A stretch of 64,000 nt of DNA from contig OX243816.1 of NCBI GenBank assembly GCA_945859605.1, positions 974,877 through 1,038,876 of the forward strand, given 5' to 3'. This DNA comes from Lumbricus rubellus (lineage: Eukaryota > Annelida > Clitellata > Crassiclitellata > Lumbricidae). Below, piece by piece: positions 54,456 to 64,000 of this stretch. A program made the position numbers and the translations under genes. Position 1 is the stretch's first letter, and the number at the start of each line of letters is the position of its first letter. The notes beneath the pieces are model-generated. The model was not told the origin of the DNA and made no database searches. It was given only the letters and a program-made list of their open reading frames with translations.

Positions 54456-55045
54456 ATTCAATGCCCGTTGGACAAGGAGGAGGATTTCTACCTAATGAAT
54501 TTCTAATATTGACATATCGAGAGCATAGGCCTACATGTAGTTTTAGCCCCTGCAACGTAATCGGAGTGTAGTGCTACGGTAAGTTGTAGTGAAGTCTGGT
54601 GTAGTTAAGCTACATGTAGAATACGTAGTACCGAAATACCGAATATAGCGCCTCTATTGCTTCACAAAAGCGCTGCAAGTGCATCTGAAACGGGTAGACA
54701 GACACATGAGCAGACAGGTCGAAGGACGGACGGACTAACAGACGGACAGACAGATAGACGAACGGACAGACATGAAGACAAATATAAAGACGGACGTGCA
54801 AGCAGCCGGATAGATGAACGAAGGGACGAATAAACAAACATACAAAGGCATAGATATAGCGAAAGCTGCGACATGACAGATACTCAAAGACATAACCCCA
54901 AACAGCTAGGTGAAGAGAGCCTGACTCTGTGTGTCTTCAAACAGCGGTGCTATATAAATTTATAATTAAAATTACAATCGTACAACCATGCGACTATCCA
55001 CATTGCAATCCACACACAGATGGACAGACTAAAGAAAACGGAATG
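54456..55045. other. no gene seen; degenerate GACA words
   Basis: TAGGCCTA and CTACATGTAG abut at 54526-54540, and a second CTACATGTAG is at 54610-54619. A GGTGCTATATAAATT tail-like word with (AATTACA) follow-up is at 54946-54980. Degenerate GACGGAC words occupy 54700-54850. Confidence 0.55.
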
Positions 55046-55115
55046 GACGAATCAATCAATGAATCAATCAATGAATCAATCAATGAATCAATCAATGAAT
55101 CAATCAATGAATCAA
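55046..55115. repeat. 12-bp tandem GAATCAATCAAT
   Basis: About five and a half units, nearly pure. Confidence 0.93.
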
Positions 55116-56140
55116 TTGATTTTTCAATTTCTTTCTAAAATGTTGAGGCTACTAAATTGTTGTCTTATTAAGACTTAGTGTTGTTCTATGATATGATAAA
55201 AGGACTAAAATTAAGTCGTTGGCTTCAAGGAGGTTTATGTATAGCGATAAATATTCTTAACAGAGGTGTACAAATATCAGCCGTTGATGTCAGCGCCATG
55301 ACAGTCGAATTTAAGACGGTGCTAGGCCTATATATAATAATTATCACGAATCATGACCAACGTAGGATCGTAAAGTTGCTGAAGTAAGTCGTATTCCTGA
55401 CATCTCAGCGTCGTTAAGCAGACGCTAGAAAATTCTTAAGTTCTCGCATATTAAATATACAAGCATATTGATTTGCACAGCTCTATGGTACATGCACAGC
55501 AACGGTTGCAACCTGTACACAATAATTACTAACGTCAGTCTCCTCTTTCCGAACATCACGCTCACTTGACCGACATGATCCCTTTGTCCCACTTGCAAAT
55601 AATATTATGTAGGCCTACTATGACGAAAACTCGAACTTTCACGTTCATTGCTCCTGCGTTCTGGATTTCCTATCTCTCCAATGACGCGTTCTTTACCATT
55701 AACTGATACCACAAGTGTATATATACACTTGTGTATAATACTAGATCTATATGTTATAATTATATATATATATATATATAACAATTTCAATTCCCAGTAC
55801 GACAGGAGTCAAATATATATATTTCCGATGTCTCAAAATCACTTTATTTTACTGTGTCTCTCGCACTGGGATCGCCTCTGATTGGTGCGCACTACGATAT
55901 GCACTTATAAAATAAATTCTCAATTAATTAATTTTAATTCAATTAATTGTAAGCGATTTGCTGTCCATTCTAGAGCAATGTTAATTCTATAAATAATAGA
56001 ATAATCGAGTAAGGTGATGCTGGCCATAATTATTTTCGTTAAGAAAACATCGTTGAACGATCTTCTTAGAGACCTTTTTATCAAAAATAACCAAAGCTAT
56101 AAATAATAAATTCCAAACCAAATTTGTAGCTGCAACATCT
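55116..56140. other. no gene seen
   Basis: AT-rich with AGAGGTGTACAAAT at 55263, TAGGCCTA at 55323 and 55610, and a short TA run near 55765. Confidence 0.5.
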
Positions 56141-56148
56141 GACTAAAG

Positions 56149-56551
56149 CAGTGTTTCTTAACCGGTGTTCGGCCGAACCCCTGGGGTTCGGTAAGCCAGT
56201 TCCAGGGGTTCGGCAAAGGTCCTCTGAAATATATACATATTCATGGTCAGTGAGTGTGAGTGAAAAATCATTTGCTATTTTATTTTTATTTTTCGACTTT
56301 TATTTTATTTAATAACAAAAGACACATTAAGATGCAATTGGTAGGCCTAGTGTTGGTAGGCACTAGGCCTACGGTTAGTTAACTGTTGGTAGTTCATGTA
56401 CTGAATGTATTAATTTTGTACACATTTTTGTACAATTTTTTCCCTATTGTTTCCATTAGTTAAAAAATCATTGTTGAAATTTTAAGGGTTCGGTGAGTGG
56501 TCATGGATTTCTCTTGGGGTTCGGCTCCTTTGAAAAGGTTAAGAACCACTG
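56149..56551. mobile_element. hAT-type MITE, copy 2
   Basis: A perfect 8-bp target duplication GACTAAAG (56141-56148 and 56552-56559). Read from the right end it begins CAGTGGTTCTTAACCTTTTC and continues GAGCCGAACCCCAAGAGAAA, almost identical to the left end of the element at 23337-23769, so the two are inverted relative to each other. It contains two TAGGCCTA words. No coding capacity. Confidence 0.92.
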
Positions 56552-57165
56552 GACTAAAGTGAACAGTGGCTTAAAGTGCTATGTGTGATCGCCGAATGTG
56601 TGAGCATTGGGAACGTTGAAGAACTTAGCTTTGTGTCACTAATAATAGTAATACTATGACATACATATTTCAGCAAAACTTATTATTTTGAGTCAAACAA
56701 TTAAAGAATAATTTCAGGGTTTTTTCAAACAATAAATCTTGAGAGTAGAAATACAACGTCGGCCACCGATGCATAAGTTATACAATTAGAATACGATTTA
56801 TAATTCTATTATATTTACAGGTTTATGTAGCGCCTATCACAGCCTAACCTAATTAGAGGCGCTCCTAGCGCGATGAACCCCTGGAAAAAGAAAGTCTTAG
56901 GACAACGAACAACGGATAACGGTATAGTAGGAAGTGATGGGCGCTCTGTTGGCTGCCGACAGTTAAATTTTACTTCTGTCGTACTGTGAATTGTAATTAT
57001 TCTGCAGTATGTCAGTTTGAAAGTAAACGAAGATTATTAAGATTATTATTTCTCGGTTGTAGGACCGTCAATCTGAAACGAACGTCCTTCAAAGCTTCAT
57101 TTACAGCATCCGACCAGTCAAACTTTGTTTCATAAATCGTTCATGTCTTCTTACTTCGCCGTGCC
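56552..57165. other. no gene seen; CR1/L2-type tail near 56815-56880
   Basis: On the minus strand, CGCTAGGAGCGCCTCTAATT...GATAGGCGCTACATAAACC is another solo 3' tail. Otherwise nothing recognised. Confidence 0.5.
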
Positions 57166-57240
57166 TGGGCTGGGAGCGCCTCTGAGTAGGTTTCTTGAAC
57201 GGGCGCTATATAAATCCATTGAATGAATGAATGATGATTA
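57166..57240 (+). repeat. solo CR1/L2-type 3' tail
   Basis: GGGCTGGGAGCGCCTCTGAG followed by GGGCGCTATATAAATCCATT and (GAAT)n. The cleanest plus-strand example of the tail in the window. Confidence 0.75.
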
Positions 57241-57930
57241 TTATGATCACTAGCACTGTTACGATCTGCTTACACACCTCTTTATCGCTCTTAACTGATG
57301 GTTTATAAATTCCAATCTAAATTGCATTGAGGTAATTCGATTATAGCCATTTAGCCATAGCTAGTTAGACCAAAATAAGACGAGAAGCAAATAATTTATT
57401 GAACTGCATCGGAATCGATTTGATTTGATCAAGCCTGATTTAGTGCGATGATTAGTTTATAATTATTAGAATCAGCAGCAGATGAAAGTCCAGACTTGAC
57501 GACAGTTCAACTGAATAATAAATATGTCGATTCTGATGATAATCTATGGAGATGATTTTTGTAGCGCAGTTTCATACTGCAGGCGCCCAGTTCGGTGGTA
57601 TACCTCTGGCTATTCATAAAGATACACAGTGCCCTCTCTTCACCTTTGTGTCTCCTGTGCGTAATAAAGACACCTCGTGGCACAGGGCTGTTTTAAGGGA
57701 ATTTTTAGAACTACACAACCCTTCTTTCCTTTCCCATCCTCCATGGTAAATTACTTTCAATCGGAGGGCAATGACCTTTTTGCGAGTTTTTAATGCACAG
57801 AAGTGCTTCTACAACTATTGCACAAATTCATTTAGAACTGGACATTTTGTGTAAAACTGCACGTTAAAAAGTCACTCCATTGGCTCTACATAAATTTCTT
57901 GTTTTAAAAATAATAATAATTGTCATGACA
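57241..57930. other. no gene supported
   Basis: TACACACCTCTTTA near 57271 is a minus-strand copy of the GGTGTC word. GAGATGATTTTTGTAGCGC at 57550 begins a diverged copy of the 45795 repeat. A short open frame at 57546-57749 overlaps this repeat and is not annotated. Confidence 0.5.
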
Positions 57931-58060
57931 TTGTGGTCGATGCAACTATCGTGTCATTAGGTCGAGAGCTTGAATCCGAACCAGATAGAGCGGCGATGTC
58001 TGGATACACGAGACATTTATTTGCGCTGTGGTTTTCAATGTTTTGATTTTGCGGATTTTA
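57931..58060 (+). repeat. SINE-like fragment with tRNA B box
   Basis: GTCATTAGGTCGAGAGCTTG followed by AATCCGAACC is parallel to 47615-47650, followed by a GATGTCTGGA block. Probably the same SINE family. Confidence 0.5.
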
Positions 58061-58620
58061 TTAACCTTTATATGGAAGCTAACAGTGTTTATGTTCACTA
58101 GTGCTGTTATATGCCGAACACATTTTTTCGAGGGTAATGACCTATTATAGTGTATAATTATAGTGGTGCCATAGACCTTTGTGAAGTTGGATTGGGAGCG
58201 CTCAATAAGGAGGATGGCTCTGCCTGAAGCAGATACTTTCAGTCAAGAAAATAATTTCATATAGCGTGATAAAGAATCACAAAACAGGTGTTTAAATTAA
58301 AACCGTTTATATTAGCTGCGTCGGGTGCTTCTAGTCTGTAAAAGCAGAAGGCCAACGTTTGCCATCTATTTATGCATAACGAAATAATATATCGATGTCA
58401 TGCAAACGGTATATTGCTGCTAATAATTATAGAAGAAATAAAGTCTTTTGATCATTATATAACATAACATTCTTTATTTGGCAACCAACTCAGTACAAGT
58501 CGTAATATCATAAAAATTCAAATGTGCTGATGAACGCAGGAGACTCAAAATGGATCGAATAAGTCAGGGCAACCTGCATGAGAGTTAAAAGTTTTATTGC
58601 TTATTTAAACACTTAAATTG
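58061..58620. other. no gene seen
   Basis: Contains GGATTGGGAGCGCTCAATAA near 58188 (tail-like) and ATAGCGTGATAAAG...AAAACAGGTGTTTAAAT at 58261-58295, a clear copy of the dispersed GGTGTC repeat. Confidence 0.5.
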
Positions 58621-58800
58621 GTTAAGAGAAGGAGCAGGAGAAGCAGAGTAGGGAGCAAGAGTTGGAGCTGAAACATCAGAAGGAGGAGCAGGTGAAGCAG
58701 GAAGAGTAGTAGGAGGAGCAGCAGGATTAGCAGCAGGAACAGGAGGAGCAGCAGGCTACAGGAGGAGCAGGCGAGGCAGGAGAATGAGGAGGAGTCGAAC
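58621..58800. repeat. GGAGCAGGAGAAGCAG minisatellite
   Basis: Degenerate GGAGCAG/GAAGCAG/GGAGGAGCAG words. The Leu-rich minus frame is an artefact. Confidence 0.85.
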
Positions 58801-59225
58801 AAAACTGTCGGGCAGCCATGCAAGGCGTCATCGCGACCTACTTCTCATTTTGCAATGCCATCTGACATTGGAAGCCAGAGGCGACCTTGTGGAGGATAAT
58901 AATTTATAGCGAGAAGCGATCTCTCGTGACCGCGTTCGTGTGCTCTTCATGCTGCCATGACCCATTGACCCTTGCCCAATTCAAAACAGCTAATGCTATT
59001 GTTGTGCAAGATCTGATGTGCGTCTTTCAGATGTTTGAGGAGGGCAATTCAAAGGTATCAGTACTGTCCGCTTATGGCAAATCAGGTCCGTTGGGCGTCT
59101 AATTCACGTTTTAATAGTCTCGCGCTCTCGTACATCGATGCGAGTCAATCTGACCTTCTCGTGTATTCTACCTTCATAATAATATTGGAACAGTAGTACG
59201 ATTCCGAGGCATTAGTCTCCTTGCA
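58801..59225. other. no gene seen
   Basis: Mixed composition. A short plus frame at 58887-59102 has no recognised domain. Confidence 0.45.
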
Positions 59226-59350
59226 GAATCGATGAGAAAACGCATCCTGGTCACGTGTCTACATAGGTTTTAAATTATTAGACTCGACTGCGCATTATTT
59301 CTCTTCTCAGAAAAATATAATTATATCCCATTCACATTACGAAAAAGGTG
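59226..59350. repeat. dispersed repeat with GATGAGAAAACGCATCCTGG
   Basis: Second full copy of the family at 43372-43502, with GTCACGTGTC and CCCATTCACATTA blocks, ending next to an AAAAAGGTGTCC word. Confidence 0.7.
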
Positions 59351-59384
59351 TCCATTCGCTCCTACCCATGAACTTTCCCCTCTT

Positions 59385-59765
59385 CCGTATCCATACTTCC
59401 CCTCTTCCCTCTCTTCCTCCAGTGTCTCTTCTTCCACTCTCAACTTGATGCTCCTCTCTCTGTCTCACACCTCTTCCTATTCCTTCCCTTCCTCATAATC
59501 TCTCACTTCCACAACATCTCTTACACCGTCCTCCTCCTCCTCGTGCTATTCCATTTCTCTCTTCCACGTGTGCTTTCTTTTCCACCAACTATTACTCCTA
59601 CTTCGGCTCCTCCTCTTCCTCCTCCTTCTCCTCTTCTTCCTCCTCCTCCTCCTCCTCCTCCTCCTCCTCCTCTTGATCCCTCTCACTTTCCTCCTCCTTC
59701 TTCTACTCCCTCTCCCTATCGTTCCCCTTCTCCTTCTCCTCCTCAATCTCCTCTTCGCATCCGGG
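59385..59765. repeat. CT-rich tract
   Basis: CTTCC/CTCCTC repeats, pure TCC at about 59637-59672. Low complexity. Confidence 0.9.
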
Positions 59766-59844
59766 TAATCTGCGTCATGCATTGTCTGCTAAGGCGCCGT
59801 TCTCATCTGTGCTTCGGGAAATCAGAGGAAACGCATCTGCAGCT

Positions 59845-59845
59845 A

Positions 59846-59876
<31 letters not shown>

Positions 59877-60020
59877 AGACGATGACGACGACGACGACGA
59901 CGACGACGAAGACGACGACGACGAAGAAGAAGAAGAGGAAGAAGAAGAGGAATATCTTCGGATGGCGAAGAGTCTTCATCTTGGTCGTCTGAAAAACGCT
60001 TCTGCTTCTTCTTCTTCTTC
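59845..60020. repeat. (GAC)n then (GAA)n and (TTC)n
   Basis: GAC/GACGAA repeats at 59847-59922, GAAGAAGAG at 59923-59955 and CTTCTTCTT at 60003-60025. The Asp/Glu-rich frame through here is repeat-driven. Confidence 0.9.
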
Positions 60021-60084
60021 TTTCCAATCATCGAAGATCAGCGATGAAGTATTTGACGACTCAACTCGATACCAGATGCCATCA

Positions 60085-60173
60085 ATGGCCACTGCCACTG
60101 CCACTGCTACTGCCACTGCCACTGCTACTGTCAGCCACTGCCACTGCTTCTGCCACTGTCACTGCCACTGCTA

Positions 60174-60220
<47 letters not shown>

Positions 60221-60725
60221 TGTCAGCCACTGTCACTTCCACTGCCACTGCCACTGCTACTGCTACTGCCAGCCACTGTCACTGCCACTGCCACTGCTAC
60301 TGTCAGCCACTGTCACTGCCACTGCCACTGCCACTGCTACTGCTACTGATATATATATACTGTCAGCCACTGTCACTTCCACTGCCACTGCCACTGCTAC
60401 TGCTACTGCCAGCCACTGTCACTGCCACTGCTACTGTCAGCCACTGTCACTGCCACTACCACTGCCACTGCTACTGCCAGCCACTGTCACTGCCACTGCT
60501 ACTACTACTGTCAGCCACTGTCACTGTCACTGTCACTGTCACTGCCACTGCCACTGCCACTGCCACTGCCAATGATACTGTCAGTCACTGCCACTGCCAC
60601 TACCACTGCCACTACCACTGCCAATGCCACTGCTACTTCCACTGCTACTTTCACTGCTGCTACCGCAGTCAATTCCACTGGTAATACCCCTGCTACTTCC
60701 ACTGCTAATACTGCTGCTACTTCTA
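60085..60725. repeat. (TGCCAC)n hexamer minisatellite with embedded TA islands
   Basis: CACTGC hexamers with CTACTGTCAGCCACTGTCAC as a recurring higher-order block (near 60121, 60222, 60297, 60360, 60433 and 60506). A pure TA run (60176-60219) and a short one (60350-60358) lie inside the array at the same register. Confidence 0.95.
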
Positions 60726-60829
60726 GCAGACACTGCTGTGTCCGTTCGGAGTCTTGAAGGCGTCACGTGTCTAATTCGCTACCAGGTCTTTGTCTATCTG
60801 TCTGTCTGTCTCTAGCTATATAAGTTGCA

Positions 60830-60905
60830 TATATATATATATATCGTTATCTATATGTTTTATATATGTATATGTATATGTATACATTCATCTACATATA
60901 TAAAG
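60830..60905. repeat. (TA)n / TATATG microsatellite
   Basis: TA run at 60831-60844 and ATGTATATGTATATG at 60867-60885. Confidence 0.9.
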
Positions 60906-60984
60906 CACATGTATATTTCCCCAATGGGATTAGCGTTGCTATTTTTCCGTGTGCGAAATTGGTTTCTCTTCCTTTCTCCAGTGG

Positions 60985-61300
60985 AGAGAAGAGACGACGA
61001 GAGAAAGAAGGAAGGAACGAGGAGGACGAAGAAGAGGAGGAGAAGGAGAAGGAGGTGAAAGGCGCATGGAGGATGGGTTGGATGAGGAGATGGGGATGGG
61101 TTCTGGTGAAAGACAGGAGGGAAGGAGAAGATCACCTGAGGGAATCTGGGGGGAGGGTGGATGCCTCTGCTCAACGGGAGAATGGACTGATGGTATGGAT
61201 TAGAAGAGGGACAGAGGAAGGTATTGAGGTAGGAGTAGGAAGAGGAGGAGAGGAGGAGGAGGAGGAGGAGGAGGAGAAGATTGAGACGATGGAGGTGAAA
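60985..61300. repeat. purine-rich (GGA)n tract
   Basis: GGAGAAG/GAGGAGG repeats. Faces the pyrimidine tract at 61335-61830 on the same strand. Confidence 0.9.
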
Positions 61301-61334
61301 GTTTGATCTAACAGGGTCAAGAAAACAAGAATTG

Positions 61335-61830
61335 TGTCTTTCTGTCTGTTTGTCCGATCTTCCTTCCTTTGTCCTTCTTTCCTTCTCCCATCAAACTCTC
61401 CTGCGTTTTCCTTTCTTCCTTTCTTCCTCCACTCCTGCCCTCTTCACTTCCTTCCTTCCACCCTTCCTTTCCACATTTCTTCCATCCATTTCGTCCTTTC
61501 ATTTTTCCAACTTATCTTCATCCTTCATTCCTTCCTTCTGTCCTCGCATCCGTTCGTCCATCCTCCCTTCCTCCTTCCTTCCTCCCGTCCTTCCATTCAG
61601 TCCTTCTTTTCTCCCGTACGTCTTTCCATCCATCCTTCCTCCTTCCGTCTTTCCTCTGTCTCTATTCTCTGCCTTGCGTCTTTCCATCCATCTTTCTTCA
61701 TTTCCAACCGCCCATCCCTTCCTGCCTCCTTCCTGCTTTCCTTCCAAACCTCTGCGTAACTCCTTCTTCCCATTTTTTTTCGCTTTTCCCTATCCTACCT
61801 CATGTCTATCTATTTCCATTGATGTCCTTA
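61335..61830. repeat. pyrimidine-rich (CCTT)n tract
   Basis: TTCCTTCC/CCATCCTTC-rich for about 500 bp. Ser/Leu/Phe-rich frames are artefacts. Confidence 0.9.
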
Positions 61831-62034
61831 TTCCGTTCGAGTGAATCTCTGTCGTCGTTCCGTATGCTCTCTTCTCTCTCTTCTCTCTTCTCCACTCTCG
61901 TCTTCGTCTGTCTATCTGCTGGTCAATCAGTTCTAACGCGATTTACCTCAACTTCCGACCAGTAACAAGTTTTCTCCATTCGATGGAAATTAGGTCTCGA
62001 TGGAAATTAGGAGAAAACGAAGACAAACGGCGAT

Positions 62035-62140
62035 TAGACCCGACTAAAGTGGACTAAAGTGGACTAGAGTGGACTAGAGTGGACTAGAGTGGACTAAAGT
62101 GGACTAGAGTGGACAAGAGTGGACTATAGAGTAGGATAGA
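62035..62140. repeat. 10-bp tandem GGACTAGAGT
   Basis: About nine units with the variants GGACTAAAGT and GGACAAGAGT. Confidence 0.95.
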
Positions 62141-63115
62141 ACGGAACGGACTCGATTAGATTAGATCAGACTGGAACAAAATGGATTACACTAGAACAGA
62201 GTTGATTGGATTTGATGAGATATAATGGAATAGTACTAAACAGATTGGGTAATTACTATAGATAATGTCCGAATAGTATCAACTAGATGAATGTGCTGAT
62301 GTTCTGGTTTCACTAGATGCAGTTAGGAGAAAAACAGAAGAAAAACACGATAGAACAAAAAATAGAACAGATTAGAATAAAAGAGATCAGGCAATATTAG
62401 TTAAAATGAAATGGAATAGATAAGGTGGCATTAGATTATGTAGGATTTGATTAGAACAAAGACATTTGATCAGATTAGAACATATTTTATTAGATGAGAT
62501 TTAATTAGATCTCACAATAGTTCTGTGATTCACAACCTTTGTGCCGCGGCACACTGACTTGTATGCCGCGAGAACATTGCAAGTGTGCCTCGGGGAAAAT
62601 TCTAATATGTTATTTATGTTATTAATAACAATGATTCATTGAAAATGGAAGATTTGCCAACGAATCTTTGTTTTGCAAAAATCTACACTAGAATAGTGAC
62701 TAGAGTAGACTGACTAGAGTCACTAGACACACTAGAGACAATTAGACAATTAGAATATCAAAATTAGATATTATCAGACAATAGCGACAACTAGATTAAA
62801 AATAGTAATTAGTGTTAAGTGTGCCGTGAGAATAATATTATCAACCTTTCTAAGTGTCCGCAAGCCAAGAAAGGTTTGGAATGACTGCAATAATTGATAC
62901 AATCAAAATTTCGTATTAGATCAACTAAATTACGAAGAAGCAGATTAGAACGAAATATAACAGATTCGTTCAGAGTAGAACATCGTAGACCAGAATAGAA
63001 CAGAATTGAGTAGAACAGGTTAGAACACATTTTAATCAGACAGGATGGAAATCGAATCGAATGGACAGGATATCAAATCAAATCAGAGAACAGAATCAAA
63101 CGGAATGAATTATAG
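62141..63115. repeat. degenerate TAGA-rich tract hosting a hAT-like element
   Basis: AGATTAGAACAGA-like words continue for nearly 1 kb with strong purine bias, as if the 10-bp array had decayed outward. Interrupted by the element at 62523-62887. Confidence 0.6.
62523..62887. mobile_element. hAT-like MITE, different family
   Basis: Flanks CAATAGTT and CAATAATT match at 7 of 8 positions. The ends CTGTGATTCACAACCTTT and, from the right, CAGTCATTCCAAACCTTT pair at most positions. GTGCCGCGGCACACTG follows the left end. No coding capacity. The imperfect TSD and TIR suggest an older insertion than the two hAT MITEs above. Confidence 0.55.
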
Positions 63116-63530
63116 CATAGAACATAATGAAGCAATCTGTCCCAGACTTCTTTCGGTTTTCTACTCAAACTTGGGAAGTCTTGCCTCTTCAAGACTTCCT
63201 AACTAATCCATCCGATGTACACCGATCATCATATGCATGACACCTTTAAGATTTAAATTAAAAACCCAATTTATATAACACATCGCTCGTGAATAAGATG
63301 GTTCCCTGATCTTTTGTTAACAGTAGCACTTTAGAAATTGGAGTTCACATTGTCACAATAACAATAATTGTTAGAAATATTTTGTTACTGTATCCGATGT
63401 CATTTATGAGTTCACTGCGCATGCGCAGCGCCGTAGAAGCACCGGATGGAGTGGTGAAAATCGATGAGTTGGTCATCGTCGGTTTCATCTCTGTCTGTAT
63501 CTCTCATTATTATTGTGCTCTTCTTTCTAT
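63116..63530. other. no gene seen
   Basis: Unique-looking sequence with a GACACCTTTAAG word near 63240 and the palindrome TGCGCATGCGCA at 63416-63427, an NRF1-like core. Confidence 0.5.
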
Positions 63531-63654
63531 CTCTGTCTGTATGTCTGTCCGTTTGTCTGTCTCTGTATGTCTGTCTGTCTGTATGTCTGTATGTATGTCT
63601 GTCTGTATGTCTTTTGTCAGTTTGTTCCTGTCTGTCTGTCTGTCTGCTTTCTGC

Positions 63655-63691
<37 letters not shown>

Positions 63692-63715
63692 GCCTATCTG
63701 TTTGCCTTCTGTCTT
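63490..63715. repeat. (CTGT)n microsatellite
   Basis: CTGT with GTAT variants, pure at 63655-63692. Provides a long pyrimidine-rich lead-in to the possible acceptor at 63774. Confidence 0.95.
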
Positions 63716-63774
63716 TGTCTCTTCCAACACTCCCCCTCTCTCTATCCGCATTGCTCTCGTTTTATCTGTGACAG

Positions 63775-63845
63775 GAATGCCTTATCAATCATATTTCTCG
63801 GGCATCGCAGGCCAAGTATCATCGTACGAGGATGCAGGCAGAAGG

Positions 63846-63877
<32 letters not shown>

Positions 63878-63977
63878 GGCAGCAGCAGCAGAGAAGCAGC
63901 AGCAGCAGGCGGGTAGACCCCCACCCACCCGATGCGACCCCCATTCTTGGGTTGAACGCGAAGGCATGAATTACTGA
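63775..63977 (+). CDS. possible terminal coding exon, unknown protein
   Basis: A pyrimidine-rich stretch ending GTGACAG at 63774 would be a good splice acceptor. The 203 bp after it stay open until a TGA ending at 63977 (phase 1). The product begins GMPYQSYFSGIAGQVSSYED, then a poly-Ala run (from CAG/GCA repeats), EKQQQQ, PPPTRCDPHSWVEREGMNY and stop. The start is not low complexity and reads like the C-terminal region of a transcription factor with an alanine tract, but I recognise no family. The CAG repeat alone could keep the frame open, so this is tentative. Confidence 0.35.
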
Positions 63978-64000
63978 CGACATCTGACGACATTCAATCA

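Noticed and set aside
53977..54571. Overlapping 130-190 codon frames on both strands
   Set aside because: Artefact of the stop-free 12-bp satellite.

Overview
The window looks like an intron- and repeat-rich animal (metazoan) genome segment, most plausibly a marine invertebrate or basal deuterostome. The evidence is: phase-1 immunoglobulin exons of a turtle/IGSF9-type neuronal receptor with a 10.8 kb intron; LINE relics of the CR1/L2 kind sharing a 3' tail with tRNA-derived SINEs; an I-clade LINE carrying RNase H; P-element-like THAP transposons; a DD37D mariner; hAT and Mutator-type MITEs; and very many microsatellites. The species cannot be named from sequence alone. The palindromic words TAGGCCTA (10 copies counted) and CTACATGTAG (5 copies) are strikingly over-represented.

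Layout. 0-16 kb: the host gene. Three symmetric phase-1 exons on the minus strand (14562-14915, 3456-3728, 2695-2982) encode Ig1, Ig2 and Ig3 of a turtle/IGSF9 homologue. The remaining Ig, fibronectin and membrane exons should lie below coordinate 1, and the signal-peptide exon above 14915 or outside the window. The large intron holds a CR1/L2 LINE, long simple repeats, a 47-bp tandem array that runs into a chain of hairpins, and a pair of foldback palindromes. Upstream of the Ig1 exon lie a minisatellite carrying eight CCAAT boxes and a CpG-rich block with an RFX X-box and a CRE.

16-32 kb: simple repeats, then a 666-bp MULE-type MITE (9-bp TSD), a 148-bp MITE, a 433-bp hAT MITE (8-bp TSD), and two P-like elements inserted head to head. 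One P-like element is internally deleted (24036-26293, TSD GCTCAGC). The other is full length (26527-31129, TSD GTCGTGG) with an intact 956-residue THAP transposase.

32-54 kb: two nearly identical I-clade LINE copies. Copy A (32924-36167) is 5'-truncated and has one frameshift. Copy B (47758-53347) has an intact RT-RNase H reading frame followed by an inverted 5' part between 12-bp target duplications, the structure expected from twin priming. Between them lie decayed CR1/L2 LINE relics, one split by a DD37D mariner with 29-bp TIRs and TA target duplication.

54-64 kb: a 12-bp satellite, a second hAT MITE of the same family in opposite orientation, SINE fragments, long purine/pyrimidine tracts, a TGCCAC hexamer array, and at the far end a possible terminal coding exon (63775-63977, plus strand). 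Apart from the turtle exons and this weak candidate, every protein-coding signal I can support belongs to a mobile element.
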